From: Alphaproteobacteria bacterium
Lineage (GTDB): Bacteria > Pseudomonadota > Alphaproteobacteria > RS24
Reading direction: 5' to 3'
Assembly: GCA_029248825.1 (NCBI GenBank)
Contig: JAQWIP010000102.1
Location: 79,451-143,450, forward strand
Length of the DNA stretch: 64,000 bases
Shown: positions 9,715 to 19,055 of the stretch, piece by piece
Layout: each line of letters starts with the position of its first letter
How positions within the stretch are numbered: the stretch's first letter is position 1
Program-made: the position numbers and the translations under genes
Notes under the pieces: model-generated
Seen by the model: the letters and a program-made list of their open reading frames with translations, nothing else
Told to the model about the DNA's origin: nothing
The model's database searches: none

Positions 9715-12537
9715 ATGGACGTGTCTGAGCGGATATCTATCAAAAGTCCAAAAGCGGGGGCGCGGCGCGCCGACTTGCTGGCGCGTTTGCGCGCCACCGC
9801 CAAATCGCATGCGGGACAAGACGCTAAATTACGCGCCGCCGTTTTGGCCGAAATGCGCGATAGCCTCGCCCAAGGGCGCACCGAAGCGCGCGCGCAGTTA
9901 GAGGCTAAAAAATTCAAAGGCGCCAAATGCGCCGAGTTTCTCTCCAGCCTGCAAGATGATTTATTGTGCGCGCTGGCTGAATTTGTCGAGACGGATATTC
10001 TTTATTTATCCAATCCCACGGATGCCGAAAAAGTCACCATGGTGGCCGTGGGCGGCTATGGACGCGGGCGTTTGGCGCCGGGTTCGGATATCGACCTGCT
10101 GTTTTTACTGCCCTATAAACGCACCGCCGCCAGCGAGAGTTTTGTCGAATATGTGCTGTATATGTTGTGGGATATGGGGCTGAAAGTCGGCCATGCCACA
10201 CGCTCCATCACCGATTGCGTCACCCAGGCGCAAAACGATATGACCATTCGCACCTCTATGTTGGAAAGCCGTTTTTTGTGGGGCGCGGCGAGCCTTTATG
10301 CCGATTTTCGCGAAACTTTCGCGCAGAAAATTATGCGCGGCACGGCCAGCGAATTCGTGACCGCCAAATTGGACGAGCGGGACGCGCGCCACGAACGCGC
10401 TGGCCGATCGCGCTATCTGGTAGAGCCGAATTTAAAAGAAAGCAAAGGCGGTTTGCGCGATTTGAACACGTTGTTTTGGATTGCCCGCTACAGCTATCAA
10501 GTCGAGGCATTGGATGCGCTGGTCGACCTCAAGGTGCTGACCGCGGACGAGCTGAAACTATTTCGCAAATGCGATGCGTTTTTATGGCAAGTGCGGTGCC
10601 ATTTGCATTTCAACACGGGCCGCGCCGAAGAGCGTTTGAGCTTTGATGTGCAAAAATCTCTGGCCGAACATTTTTATCCAATGAAGCAAGCCAAAGAAGG
10701 GGCGGCGGGGATGAAGCCGGTGGAGAAATTCATGCGGCGTTATTTTTTGGTCGCCAAAAGCATCGGCGATTTGACCGCGATTTTTTGTGCCTCGCTGGAA
10801 GAAAGCCAAAACAAGCCGCGCGCTTTGCAACGCCTGCCAGCTTTGTTTCGCCGCCAAAAACAAGTCGCGGGCTTTACCATTGGCACCAGTCGGCTGCAAA
10901 TGGCGCAAGCCGATTGCTTTGAAAAAGATCCGGTAAATCTCATTCGGGTGTTTTATTTGGCCGACCGCTATGGGCTGGATATTCATCCCGGTACGTTGCG
11001 GGTCATCACGCAATCGACGGGTCTGGTCAATACGGCTTTGCGCAGTGATGTAGAAGCCAACCGACTTTTTTTGAATATTCTAACATCGAAAAAAGACCCC
11101 GAGCGGAGCCTGCGGCGGATGAATGAGGCAGGTGTTTTGGGGCGTTTCGTGCCAGACTTCGGGCGCATTGTCGCGCTCATGCAGTTTAATATGTATCACC
11201 ATTATACGGCCGATGAGCATTTGCTGCGCGCCATTGGCCTGTTGCGCGAAATTGAAAGCGGCGCGCAAGCCGAGGCGCATCCAGAAACCCATCGCTTGTT
11301 GAGCGAGGGGCGGATCAATCGGCGGGTGATTTATCTGGCAACGCTTTTACACGATATCGCCAAGGGACGCCCCGAAGACCACAGCGTGGCGGGCGCGCGC
11401 ATTGCGCGAAAACTCGGCCCCCAATTGGGCTTCACCAAAGCGGAAACCGCGCTAACCGAATGGCTGGTGCGCGAACATTTGGTGATGAGCGATGTGGCGC
11501 AAAGGCGCGATTTATCCGACCCGCGCACCATCTCGGATTTCGCCCAAGCGGTGCAGACTATGGAGCGGTTAGACCATTTATATGTGCTTACCGAGGTGGA
11601 TATAAAAGCTGTCGGGCCGGGCACATTTACCGGTTGGAAATCGCAATTATTGCGCGAGCTATATCAAGAGACCTGCGCGACGTTTAATTCCGTGGCCGCT
11701 TTTGTGGCGCGCGACGAGCGGGTCGAGGGCGCGAAAAATGCTTTCGTTCAAGGACTGCGCCTCGATTGGTCGAAGGCCAAGATTAACCAATATCTCAAAC
11801 GCCAATCCGATGCCTATTGGCTCAATTTCGCCCAAGAGGTGCAATGGCGCCACGCCGCCATGATGGACGATATGGTGAGCCAAACCGGCGAGGCCAGTTT
11901 GGCGCTCGACATTAGCGCCGATGTCTTGCGCGATTGCTCGGAAGTGACGCTGATTTGCCAAGACCACCCTGGTCTGTTTGCGCGCCTTTCGGGCGCTTGT
12001 GCGGTGGCGGGGTTGAGCATTTATGATGCGCGCATCACCACCACCAATGATGGCATGGCGGTGGATACTTTACATGTCGGCCATTCGGAAAACCCCGGCC
12101 CCCTCGATGCCCAGCAAGTGGCGCGCGTGCGCGAGACCATTGGCACTGTTTTATCGGGCGAGCTGCGCGTGCCAGAACGCCTCGAGCGCGTGGCCACGGG
12201 CAAGCAAATCGAAGCCTTTGACATCACCCCGCAAGTGAAGCTGGATAATAATCTATCCGATGAAGCCAGCGTTATTGAAGTCAGTGGGCTGGACCGGCCA
12301 GGGCTTTTATATGCGCTGGTGCGCGAGCTTTATAATCTCAATGTCTCGGTTTTGGCGTCGCGGGTTGCAACGTTTGGCGAGCGGGCGGTCGATGTGTTTT
12401 ATGTCACCAATCTGACGGGCGGCAAAATCACCCGCAAGGCGCGCCAAACCCAAGTTAGCGAGGCGCTGCTCGGCGTGATTGATAATCCGGTCGAAGCGGC
12501 GCGCCCCCGCAGCAAAAAGAAACCCAAAGCCGCATGA
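9715..12537 (+). CDS. glnD: [Protein-PII] uridylyltransferase / uridylyl-removing enzyme
   Basis: Bifunctional nitrogen sensor of 940 residues that adds UMP to PII proteins when glutamine is low and removes it when glutamine is high. Domains in order: nucleotidyltransferase with GGYGRGRLAPGSDIDLL (about 112-128), HD hydrolase with LLHDIAKGRPEDHS (about 543-556), then two ACT domains (from about 744 and about 852) for glutamine sensing. AAGGAG lies 5 bases before the ATG, and TATAAC at 9692-9697 is a candidate -10 element. The last codons overlap murJ (ATGA), so the two are translationally coupled. Confidence 0.97.
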   Translation: MDVSERISIKSPKAGARRADLLARLRATAKSHAGQDAKLRAAVLAEMRDSLAQGRTEARAQLEAKKFKGAKCAEFLSSLQDDLLCALAEFVETDILYLSNPTDAEKVTMVAVGGYGRGRLAPGSDIDLLFLLPYKRTAASESFVEYVLYMLWDMGLKVGHATRSITDCVTQAQNDMTIRTSMLESRFLWGAASLYADFRETFAQKIMRGTASEFVTAKLDERDARHERAGRSRYLVEPNLKESKGGLRDLNTLFWIARYSYQVEALDALVDLKVLTADELKLFRKCDAFLWQVRCHLHFNTGRAEERLSFDVQKSLAEHFYPMKQAKEGAAGMKPVEKFMRRYFLVAKSIGDLTAIFCASLEESQNKPRALQRLPALFRRQKQVAGFTIGTSRLQMAQADCFEKDPVNLIRVFYLADRYGLDIHPGTLRVITQSTGLVNTALRSDVEANRLFLNILTSKKDPERSLRRMNEAGVLGRFVPDFGRIVALMQFNMYHHYTADEHLLRAIGLLREIESGAQAEAHPETHRLLSEGRINRRVIYLATLLHDIAKGRPEDHSVAGARIARKLGPQLGFTKAETALTEWLVREHLVMSDVAQRRDLSDPRTISDFAQAVQTMERLDHLYVLTEVDIKAVGPGTFTGWKSQLLRELYQETCATFNSVAAFVARDERVEGAKNAFVQGLRLDWSKAKINQYLKRQSDAYWLNFAQEVQWRHAAMMDDMVSQTGEASLALDISADVLRDCSEVTLICQDHPGLFARLSGACAVAGLSIYDARITTTNDGMAVDTLHVGHSENPGPLDAQQVARVRETIGTVLSGELRVPERLERVATGKQIEAFDITPQVKLDNNLSDEASVIEVSGLDRPGLLYALVRELYNLNVSVLASRVATFGERAVDVFYVTNLTGGKITRKARQTQVSEALLGVIDNPVEAARPRSKKKPKAA

Positions 12538-14096
12538 CCCAAAGCCGCGCCAAATCCCTTCTCTCCAATGCAAGCCTTGTGGGCGGCGCAACGCTGGCCA
12601 GTCGGGTGACGGGCTTTGGTCGGGATATATTTTTAGCCGCGCTTTTGGGGGCGGGGCCTTTGGCCGAGATTTTTGTTATCGCCTTTCGCTTGCCGAATTT
12701 ATTCCGCCGCCTATTTGCCGAGGGCGCGTTTAGTGCCGCTTTCGTGCCGCTGTTTACCCAGCGTTTCGAGCGCGAAGGCGAGGCCTCGGCGCTGGCTTTT
12801 GCGGGGCAGATTTTATCGGTGCTGTTGGCGGCGCTTTGCGGATTTACTTTATTGGCGCAGATTTTCATGCCGAGTTTGGTTTTGGCCTTGGCGCAAGGCT
12901 TTAGCGGCGATGCGGCGAAATTCGAGGCGGCGGTGCATTATGCGCGGATTAGTTTTCCCTATCTTATTTTCATGTCGCTGCTGTCTTTATTCGCGGCCAT
13001 GTTGAATGCCACGGGTCGGTTTTTCGCGGCCGCTTTTGCGCCTATTTTATTAAACCTTGTGCTTATTGGCGCCATGGCTTTGGCGATAGCGCGACAAGGT
13101 GCGCCCTTGGATTATATTATTTGGGGGGTGGCTTTGGCGGGGCTAGTGCAATTTTTTTTCGTCTTTATGGCGGCTTGGCGCGCGCGCTTGCGGGTTGCTT
13201 TGGTAGCCCCCAAACTCACGCCAGAGGTCAAAAGCGTTTGGCTATTGGCCGTGCCGGGCATTTTGGCTGCGGGCATTGGCCAAATTAATCTGCTGGTCGG
13301 CACCTCCATTGCCACGGGGCAGGCGGGGGCTGCGGCTTGGCTTTATTATGCCGATAGGCTGTATCAATTGCCGATGGGCGTCATTGGGGTTGCCTTGTCG
13401 GTGGCGCTTTTGCCCGAGCTATCGCGCCGCTTGGCGGCCAAGCAAGAAGGCCAAGCACAAGAGGCGCAAAGCATGGCGGTTTTGGCGGCTGGGTTTTTAA
13501 CCCTGCCCGCCGCGGCAGGTCTGTTTGCTTTGGCCGCCCCGATTATCTCGCTATTGTTTGAGCGCGGCGCTTTTAGCGCGCAAGACACCGCCATCACGGC
13601 GCGGCTTTTGCAGGCTTTTTGTTTGGGACTGCCCGCCTTTGTTTTTATCAAAGCTTTGCAGCCGTCCTTTTTTGCCCGCCAAGATACGCGCGCGCCATTC
13701 ATCGATGGCGCCATCGGCGTGGCGGTGAACCTTTCTTTGTCCCTGACTTTCTTTCCAATCTATGGCGCGCTGGCCATTGCTTTGGCGACGGTGGCGGCTG
13801 GTTATGTGACGCTGATTTTGATGTTGGTGCGCCTGGCCAAACGCGATGTCTGGCAGCTGCGCGGCCGCACACGCGCGCGCTTGCTGGCGCAAACCATCGC
13901 GGCATTGGGAATGGGATGGGGGCTGATGCAGGCGAGCCGAATGGTGCCGCCGCAACCCGACACGCTTAGGGTTTGGATGGTTTGCATGATTGCTTTGGGC
14001 GGTTTGGGCTTTGTCTTGGCGGCTTTGGTTTTAGGCGGCGTGCCGCGCCAAACCGTGGCGGCGGCTTTGGCCCGCTTGCGCCGACGCCAGCGATAA
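12534..14096 (+). CDS. murJ: Lipid II flippase MurJ
   Basis: Polytopic inner-membrane protein of 520 residues with about 14 hydrophobic segments, a member of the MOP exporter superfamily that moves lipid II across the membrane for peptidoglycan synthesis. The N-terminal pattern GGATLASRVTGFGRDIFLAA and the following RLPNLFRRLFAEGAFSAAF are characteristic of the family. It starts inside the glnD stop (ATGA overlap), a conserved alphaproteobacterial arrangement, and trpS follows after 28 bases. Confidence 0.96.
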   Translation: MTQSRAKSLLSNASLVGGATLASRVTGFGRDIFLAALLGAGPLAEIFVIAFRLPNLFRRLFAEGAFSAAFVPLFTQRFEREGEASALAFAGQILSVLLAALCGFTLLAQIFMPSLVLALAQGFSGDAAKFEAAVHYARISFPYLIFMSLLSLFAAMLNATGRFFAAAFAPILLNLVLIGAMALAIARQGAPLDYIIWGVALAGLVQFFFVFMAAWRARLRVALVAPKLTPEVKSVWLLAVPGILAAGIGQINLLVGTSIATGQAGAAAWLYYADRLYQLPMGVIGVALSVALLPELSRRLAAKQEGQAQEAQSMAVLAAGFLTLPAAAGLFALAAPIISLLFERGAFSAQDTAITARLLQAFCLGLPAFVFIKALQPSFFARQDTRAPFIDGAIGVAVNLSLSLTFFPIYGALAIALATVAAGYVTLILMLVRLAKRDVWQLRGRTRARLLAQTIAALGMGWGLMQASRMVPPQPDTLRVWMVCMIALGGLGFVLAALVLGGVPRQTVAAALARLRRRQR

Positions 14097-14124
14097 GCGA
14101 TAAGGCTTGAAACAGGAGTTGATT

Positions 14125-15129
14125 ATGACCGCACGGGTTCTTTCTGGCGTCCAGCCAACGGGCAATTTGCATCTGGGGAATTACCTCGGGGCCATCCGTA
14201 ATTTTGTGGGGCTTCAAGAGACGCATGAGTGTCTTTATTGCGTGGTCGATATGCACGCCATCACCGTGTTCCAAGACCCCAAAGAATTGGCCGCCAATAC
14301 GCGCGAAGTCGCCGCCGCTTTTATTGCTGCTGGCGTCGACCCGAAAAACCATATTGTGTTCAACCAAGCCCAAGTGGCGCAGCACGCCGAGCTGGCTTGG
14401 GTGTTAAATTGCGTCTCGCGCATGGGCTGGCTCAACCGGATGACGCAGTTCAAGGAGAAGGCGGGCAAAGACCGCGAAAAAGCTTCCGTGGGGCTATATG
14501 TCTATCCCAATTTAATGGCCGCCGATATTCTGCTCTATAAAGCCACTCATGTGCCGGTCGGGGAAGACCAAAAGCAGCATCTCGAATTGGCGCGCGATAT
14601 TGCACAAAAATTCAATCATGATTTTAACGCCGAAGGCTTTTTCCCCCAGCCTGAGCCGCTCATTCAAGGCCCCGCCACGCGGGTGATGAGCCTGCGCGAT
14701 GGCACGAAAAAAATGTCGAAATCAGACCCATCCGATTTATCACGCATCACCATGCTCGATGGGCCCGACGAGATTGCCAAGAAAATTCGCAAAGCCAAAA
14801 CCGATACGCAGGCCCTGCCCGAAACCAAAGAGCAATTGGAAGGGCGCCCCGAGGCGGCCAATCTTTTGGGCATTTATGCGGCGCTGGCCGATGTGCCTTT
14901 AGAGGCGGCGATGGCGCAATTTGCGGGGTCGCAGTTTTCTAATTTGAAAGAACAATTGGCCGAAGTCGCGATCGAAAAAATCGGGCCGATTGGCGAGGAA
15001 ATGAAACGCCTGACGCAAGACCCCGCGACGGTGGACGCCATATTGGCCGATGGCGCCGAACGCGCGCGCGCCATTGCCGAGCCGATTATGGAGCAAGTGC
15101 GCCAAAAAGTCGGCTTCCTCGGCGGCTAA
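14125..15129 (+). CDS. trpS: Tryptophan-tRNA ligase
   Basis: Class I aminoacyl-tRNA synthetase of 334 residues that charges tRNA-Trp. The HIGH-like motif is GNLHLGNYLGAI (about 13-24) and the KMSKS loop is KKMSKSDPS (about 194-202). I chose the ATG at 14125, which has CAGGAG 6 bases upstream, over the in-frame TTG at 14107, which would place the ribosome-binding site inside the coding sequence. It sits between murJ and a universal stress protein gene, a familiar order in this class. Confidence 0.96.
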   Translation: MTARVLSGVQPTGNLHLGNYLGAIRNFVGLQETHECLYCVVDMHAITVFQDPKELAANTREVAAAFIAAGVDPKNHIVFNQAQVAQHAELAWVLNCVSRMGWLNRMTQFKEKAGKDREKASVGLYVYPNLMAADILLYKATHVPVGEDQKQHLELARDIAQKFNHDFNAEGFFPQPEPLIQGPATRVMSLRDGTKKMSKSDPSDLSRITMLDGPDEIAKKIRKAKTDTQALPETKEQLEGRPEAANLLGIYAALADVPLEAAMAQFAGSQFSNLKEQLAEVAIEKIGPIGEEMKRLTQDPATVDAILADGAERARAIAEPIMEQVRQKVGFLGG

Positions 15130-15206
15130 TCGCCAGCTCTTCGCCACCTCTATGGCGCCGAGCATTCTTGCTTGTTTTCCCAAAGCCAAACTGGCAGCAT
15201 TGCGCC

Positions 15207-15683
15207 ATGGATATTCATCAGCATTTACAGCGCAAGTTTTTGGTTGTCGTGGACGGCTCTGCCGAAGGCCATGCGGCTTTGCGTTTTGCGGCGCGGCGCG
15301 CCCACGGCACGGGCGGCAAAGTCTCGCTGCTCTTGGTCATTGAACCCGAAAGCCACGAACATTGGCTCGGCGTTGGCTCTTTGATGAAAGAAGAAGCCCA
15401 AACCGAAGCCGAGAAAGTTCTGGCCGAATGCGCCAGCCTCGTGGAAATGCTGGGCGGCGAACGCCCCGTCACACATATTCGCCATGGCCCTTTGGCCGAA
15501 GAAATCGGCACGCTTATCGAAGAAGACCGCACCATCTCGACTTTGGTTCTCGCCGCCGCTGTCGACAATAATGGCCCCGGCCCCTTGGTTTCGGCGATTG
15601 GCTCTGGTAAATCTGGGTTTCATTTGCCTGTCACCATTGTGCCGGGCGATTTATCCGATGATGAAATTGATGGCTTAACTTAG
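15207..15683 (+). CDS. Universal stress protein (UspA family)
   Basis: Single-domain Usp protein of 158 residues with the alpha/beta nucleotide-binding fold. The N-terminal strand FLVVVDGSAEGHAALRFAAR and the C-terminal ATP-loop-like stretch SAIGSGKSGFHLPVTIVPG are visible; the latter resembles the G-x2-G-x9-G(S/T) phosphate-binding motif. The start at 15207 (MDIHQH) fits the family; a TTG 39 bases upstream is in frame but adds no conserved sequence. The target stress and ligand cannot be told from sequence. Confidence 0.87.
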   Translation: MDIHQHLQRKFLVVVDGSAEGHAALRFAARRAHGTGGKVSLLLVIEPESHEHWLGVGSLMKEEAQTEAEKVLAECASLVEMLGGERPVTHIRHGPLAEEIGTLIEEDRTISTLVLAAAVDNNGPGPLVSAIGSGKSGFHLPVTIVPGDLSDDEIDGLT

Positions 15684-15702
15684 AGCCCTTAAGGAAGCGC
15701 GT

Positions 15703-16632
15703 ATGTCTGTGAATGAGATTATCACCATTAAGGTCACGCTGACGGCAATCCCTGTATTTTTCCTTGCCATTGGGCTGGAAATTCTGGCGGTTCGGTTTTT
15801 GCGCCAGCGCGGCAGTTTGAATGCCAAGGATGATGCGGTCAGTATTTTCATGGGACTTTTCTCGGTGCTGACCAATGGCGCGGCGGCGTTTTTAACGCTG
15901 GGCATGTTGCTTTGGGCGCAGCAATATCAGCTGACGGTTCTGCCGATGACGTTTGCTGTTTTGGTCGCCTGTTTCGTGTTGGATGATTTGCGCTATTATG
16001 TGCATCACCGCATTGCGCATCGCTGCCGCTGGCCTTGGGCGATGCATATTATTCATCACTCCAGCCAGCGTTTCTCGCTCGCCGTGGCGCTTCGCCAAGG
16101 TTGGACGAAGCACTTTACCGGCACGACATTTTTAAAAATTCCGCTGGTGCTTATCGGCTTTGATCCGCTGATGGTGGTTTTTTGTGGCGCGTTAAATGCG
16201 GTGTATCAGTTTTTTCTGCACACAGAATCTGTCGATAAAATGCCGCGCTGGTTTGAAGCGATTTTCAATACCCCCTCGCATCACCGCGCGCATCACGGCA
16301 AAAACCCACAGTATTTAGATAGTAATTATGCTGGCACGCTGATTATTTGGGACAAGATGTTTGGAACTTTCGCGGCCGAGGATGCCAAAGACCGTCCTAA
16401 TTATGGGCTGGTGAAAGATTTGGAAACCTATAATCCGTTCCGCATTTTCGCCCATGAATATATTGGCATCGTCAAAGATATCGCAACGCGCGGGCTGAGT
16501 TGGAAACAACGCGTTTTGTATATCCTTGCCCCGCCCGGTTGGAGCCATGACGGCTCGCGGCTTAGCTCGGAAGATATTAAGCGGGCGGCAGGGGTTCTCG
16601 ACGCGCCAAAGTCGATGCCAGCGGGAGAATAA
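15703..16632 (+). CDS. Sterol desaturase / fatty acid hydroxylase superfamily membrane enzyme
   Basis: Di-iron membrane oxygenase of 309 residues. All histidine boxes are present: HRIAH (HX3H, about 101-105), HIIHH (HX2HH, about 114-118) and HRAHH (HX2HH, about 194-198), with hydrophobic helices at about 8-28, 47-70 and 77-95. The layout resembles bacterial alkylglycerol-monooxygenase-like members, which hydroxylate or cleave lipids; the true substrate is unknown. AAGGAAG precedes the ATG. It is followed after 3 bases by a polytopic membrane protein, so the two form a cassette that interrupts the usual stress protein-nfu neighbourhood. Confidence 0.85.
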   Translation: MSVNEIITIKVTLTAIPVFFLAIGLEILAVRFLRQRGSLNAKDDAVSIFMGLFSVLTNGAAAFLTLGMLLWAQQYQLTVLPMTFAVLVACFVLDDLRYYVHHRIAHRCRWPWAMHIIHHSSQRFSLAVALRQGWTKHFTGTTFLKIPLVLIGFDPLMVVFCGALNAVYQFFLHTESVDKMPRWFEAIFNTPSHHRAHHGKNPQYLDSNYAGTLIIWDKMFGTFAAEDAKDRPNYGLVKDLETYNPFRIFAHEYIGIVKDIATRGLSWKQRVLYILAPPGWSHDGSRLSSEDIKRAAGVLDAPKSMPAGE

Positions 16633-16635
16633 CCC

Positions 16636-17226
16636 ATGGCGCATTATGCAGTTTCCGAATTTCTAATTGTGCTGGCCGCTCTTTGGGGTGCCAATCGCTT
16701 GGTGGCAAACGCGCGCACGACGGCCGCTTTTGGGCTTTTGCTATTTGGCGCGGCGGCCGCCATTGGTGTGGTGCGCTTTCCACTCGACTTGATAGAGCAA
16801 TGGGCGGATATGCATCGCTTTGCTGGCACGATGGGGGGGCTTTTGGCGATGATGGCTTTGGCGCATCAAATCTTGCGGACGCAAACCACGCGCCCTGCGC
16901 AGAATGCGTCTAGGGTGCATATGGCTTTGGCCGCGCTTGGCCTTGGGTTGGCTCTGGCTCAACCGCAGTTGCGGGTGCTGTTATTTTTACTTTGGTCGCT
17001 GGGCTTTATTTATCTGGCGGCACGCTATACGCCGCAACGCCTTGCGCCCGCTTGGGCCAAAGCGGGGGTGGCGGGTTTCATGTTGCTTAATGTGATTGTG
17101 GTTCGCCAATCGCCCTATCTCGATGCGGCGGTGAGCTGGCATATTTTCCATGTGCTGGTGGCCGTTTGGATGCTCGCCGTGACATGGCTTTTGACGCCAT
17201 CGACGGGCGCCAAGGCGAAAGGCTAA
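16636..17226 (+). CDS. Polytopic membrane protein of unknown function, partner of the upstream hydroxylase
   Basis: Not recognised as a named family. The 196 residues contain about six hydrophobic helices, the short loop EQWADMHRFAGT (about 54-65) and a last helix beginning SWHIFHVLVAVWML. That helix resembles the histidine-bearing final helix of the CREST superfamily (PAQR receptors, alkaline ceramidases), but the histidine spacing here is HXXH rather than HXXXH, so membership is only a suggestion. GGGAG precedes the ATG, and the 3-base gap to the hydroxylase gene implies coexpression. A lipid-related role is inferred from that partner alone. Confidence 0.75.
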   Translation: MAHYAVSEFLIVLAALWGANRLVANARTTAAFGLLLFGAAAAIGVVRFPLDLIEQWADMHRFAGTMGGLLAMMALAHQILRTQTTRPAQNASRVHMALAALGLGLALAQPQLRVLLFLLWSLGFIYLAARYTPQRLAPAWAKAGVAGFMLLNVIVVRQSPYLDAAVSWHIFHVLVAVWMLAVTWLLTPSTGAKAKG

Positions 17227-17293
17227 AAGCTAGGCCTCGTTTTTTGTCTCTAGATTGGCTATATAACAAGAAGACTTTAGAGGAATTTGATCC

Positions 17294-17848
17294 ATGTTTA
17301 TTCAAACCGAAGACACGCCCAATCCAGCCACGCTGAAATTTTTGCCTGGTCGCGAAGTTATGGGCGATAAGCCACCGGCGGATTTTCCCAATGCCGATGC
17401 GGCGCAAGCCTCGCCTTTGGCGGCGGCGCTATTTGCCATTGAAGAGGTAAGCGCAGTGTTTTTTGGCGCCGACTTTATTGCTGTGTCGAAAGCGGGCGGC
17501 GAATGGCAGCATGTGAAAGCGGCTATTTTGCAGGTGATTATGGAACATTTCGTCGCGGAAAAACCCTTGATGCTGAACGATACTGTCAGCGCGCAAGTGG
17601 AAGACGACGGCGAGAACGGCGAGATTATTGCGGCGATTAAACAAATTCTCGACACGCGGGTTCGCCCGGCGGTGGCGCAAGATGGCGGCGATATTGTGTT
17701 TCACGGCTATGAAGATGGCGTGGTGAGCTTACACATGCGCGGCGCTTGCGCGGGCTGTCCGTCGGCTTCGGCGACGCTCAAACAGGGCGTGGAAAATCTG
17801 CTGAAACATTTCATCCCATCGGTCACGGAAGTGCGCGCGGTTATCTAA
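17294..17848 (+). CDS. NifU-like Fe-S cluster carrier (Nfu family)
   Basis: Scaffold/carrier of 184 residues that delivers Fe-S clusters to target proteins. It has the N-terminal Nfu domain (FIQTEDTPNPATLKFLPG) and a C-terminal NifU domain with the cluster-ligating CAGC (C152 and C155). This is the housekeeping Nfu type, so it does not indicate nitrogen fixation. A ribosome-binding site AGAGGAA precedes the ATG, and TATAAC at 17262-17267 is a possible -10 element. tsaB follows after 13 bases, an arrangement typical of alphaproteobacteria. Confidence 0.95.
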   Translation: MFIQTEDTPNPATLKFLPGREVMGDKPPADFPNADAAQASPLAAALFAIEEVSAVFFGADFIAVSKAGGEWQHVKAAILQVIMEHFVAEKPLMLNDTVSAQVEDDGENGEIIAAIKQILDTRVRPAVAQDGGDIVFHGYEDGVVSLHMRGACAGCPSASATLKQGVENLLKHFIPSVTEVRAVI

Positions 17849-17861
17849 CCTAGGATTTGTC

Positions 17862-18578
17862 ATGAGCCCCCTTATTCTCGCTTGCGATACCACGCAGGGC
17901 GCTTGCTCCGCCGCCCTTTATCAGGCGAGCGACAAAGGCGCGGTGTTGGCCAGCGAGATTTTGCCCATGACCAAAGGCCACGCCGAAGCCCTATTGCCCA
18001 TGCTTGCGCGGATTTGCGCCACAGCCGAGATTGATATGGGCGACATAGATCGTTTGGCGGTCACCCATGGCCCCGGCACATTCACCGGCGTTCGTGTGGG
18101 GCTGTCGGCCATGCGCGGCTTGTCTTTGGCTTTGGCCATTCCGTTGAAAGCCTATGGCACGCTGGAAGTTATGGCGCAGGCTAGTGCGGCAGACGGGGCG
18201 CTGATTGTGGCGGTCGATGCGCGCCGCTCGGTGTTTTATGCGCAGAGTTTCGATGCCGATAAAACCCCCCTCACGCCGCCCCAAGCGCTCTCGGGCGAGC
18301 AAGTATTCGCGCTGGTCGAAGCGGGCGATGTAAGCTTGATGGGCAGCGGGGCGGGGCTTTTACTGGAGACCGCAAGTAGCCGCTTTTCTGTAGAAAAGGC
18401 GCCTGATTATCCCCAAGCGGAGGTCTTGGCCGGGCTGGCTGCGCGCGATTTGAGCTGGCCAGAGTATGACGCTTCGGCGCGCCCTCCCGAGCCGCTTTAT
18501 TTGCGCGCGCCGGATGCGGTTCTGCCCAATCGCGAAAAATTTCCAGCCCGCGCGCCTTCGCCTGTATCCGACACATGA
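17862..18578 (+). CDS. tsaB: tRNA threonylcarbamoyladenosine biosynthesis protein TsaB
   Basis: Non-catalytic partner of TsaD in making the t6A modification at position 37 of ANN-decoding tRNAs. The 238-residue protein has the ASKHA-fold start LILACDTTQGACSAAL and the family signature THGPGTFTGVRVGLSAMRG (about 68-86). Its stop overlaps the rimI start (ATGAG), so the two are translationally coupled. TsaD itself is not in the window. Confidence 0.94.
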   Translation: MSPLILACDTTQGACSAALYQASDKGAVLASEILPMTKGHAEALLPMLARICATAEIDMGDIDRLAVTHGPGTFTGVRVGLSAMRGLSLALAIPLKAYGTLEVMAQASAADGALIVAVDARRSVFYAQSFDADKTPLTPPQALSGEQVFALVEAGDVSLMGSGAGLLLETASSRFSVEKAPDYPQAEVLAGLAARDLSWPEYDASARPPEPLYLRAPDAVLPNREKFPARAPSPVSDT

Positions 18579-19024
18579 GTTTCGCCATCACGCCTTTGCA
18601 AGATGCGGTGCATTTGGCTGGCTTGCATGAAAGCGCGTTTTCGCCCGCCATTGGGGCGGCTTGGGACGCGCCCGCCTTTGCCGCTCTTTTGCGCCAAGAC
18701 AGCGTGCGCGCCTTTGGCACGGCGGCGGGGTTTATTTTGCTGCAAAGCGTGGCCGAAGAAGCCGAGATTTTAACTCTGGCCGTGCATCCCAAAGCGCGCC
18801 GCTCTGGTTTGGCGCGGGCGCTGATTGAGCAGGCGCAAGACACCCTATCGGTGGCGCGGGTATTTTTGGAAGTGGCAGAAGATAATGCGCCCGCGCGCGC
18901 GCTTTATGCGGCTTGCGGGTTTATCGAGACGGGGCGAAGGTCGGCCTATTACAAACGCCCCGATGGCTCGCGCGTCGATGCGCTTCTCTTGCAGCGTCAA
19001 GCGGGGGAAAATCTGCCAAAATAA
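18575..19024 (+). CDS. rimI: [Ribosomal protein bS18]-alanine N-acetyltransferase
   Basis: GNAT-fold acetyltransferase of 149 residues that acetylates the N-terminal alanine of ribosomal protein S18 using acetyl-CoA. The acetyl-CoA-binding segment is LAVHPKARRSGLARAL (about 68-83), followed by LEVAEDNAPARALYAACGF, a typical GNAT C-terminal motif. It begins inside the tsaB stop codon. RimI annotation rests on the tsaB-rimI-fur context; the GNAT fold itself is certain. Confidence 0.9.
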   Translation: MSFAITPLQDAVHLAGLHESAFSPAIGAAWDAPAFAALLRQDSVRAFGTAAGFILLQSVAEEAEILTLAVHPKARRSGLARALIEQAQDTLSVARVFLEVAEDNAPARALYAACGFIETGRRSAYYKRPDGSRVDALLLQRQAGENLPK

Positions 19025-19055
19025 ACGAGGCGTGATTTTTCTCGGCGATTATGAT

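Noticed and set aside
17294..17848. Nitrogen-fixation NifU
   Set aside because: The protein has the Nfu N-domain plus NifU C-domain of housekeeping carriers, and no nif genes are nearby.
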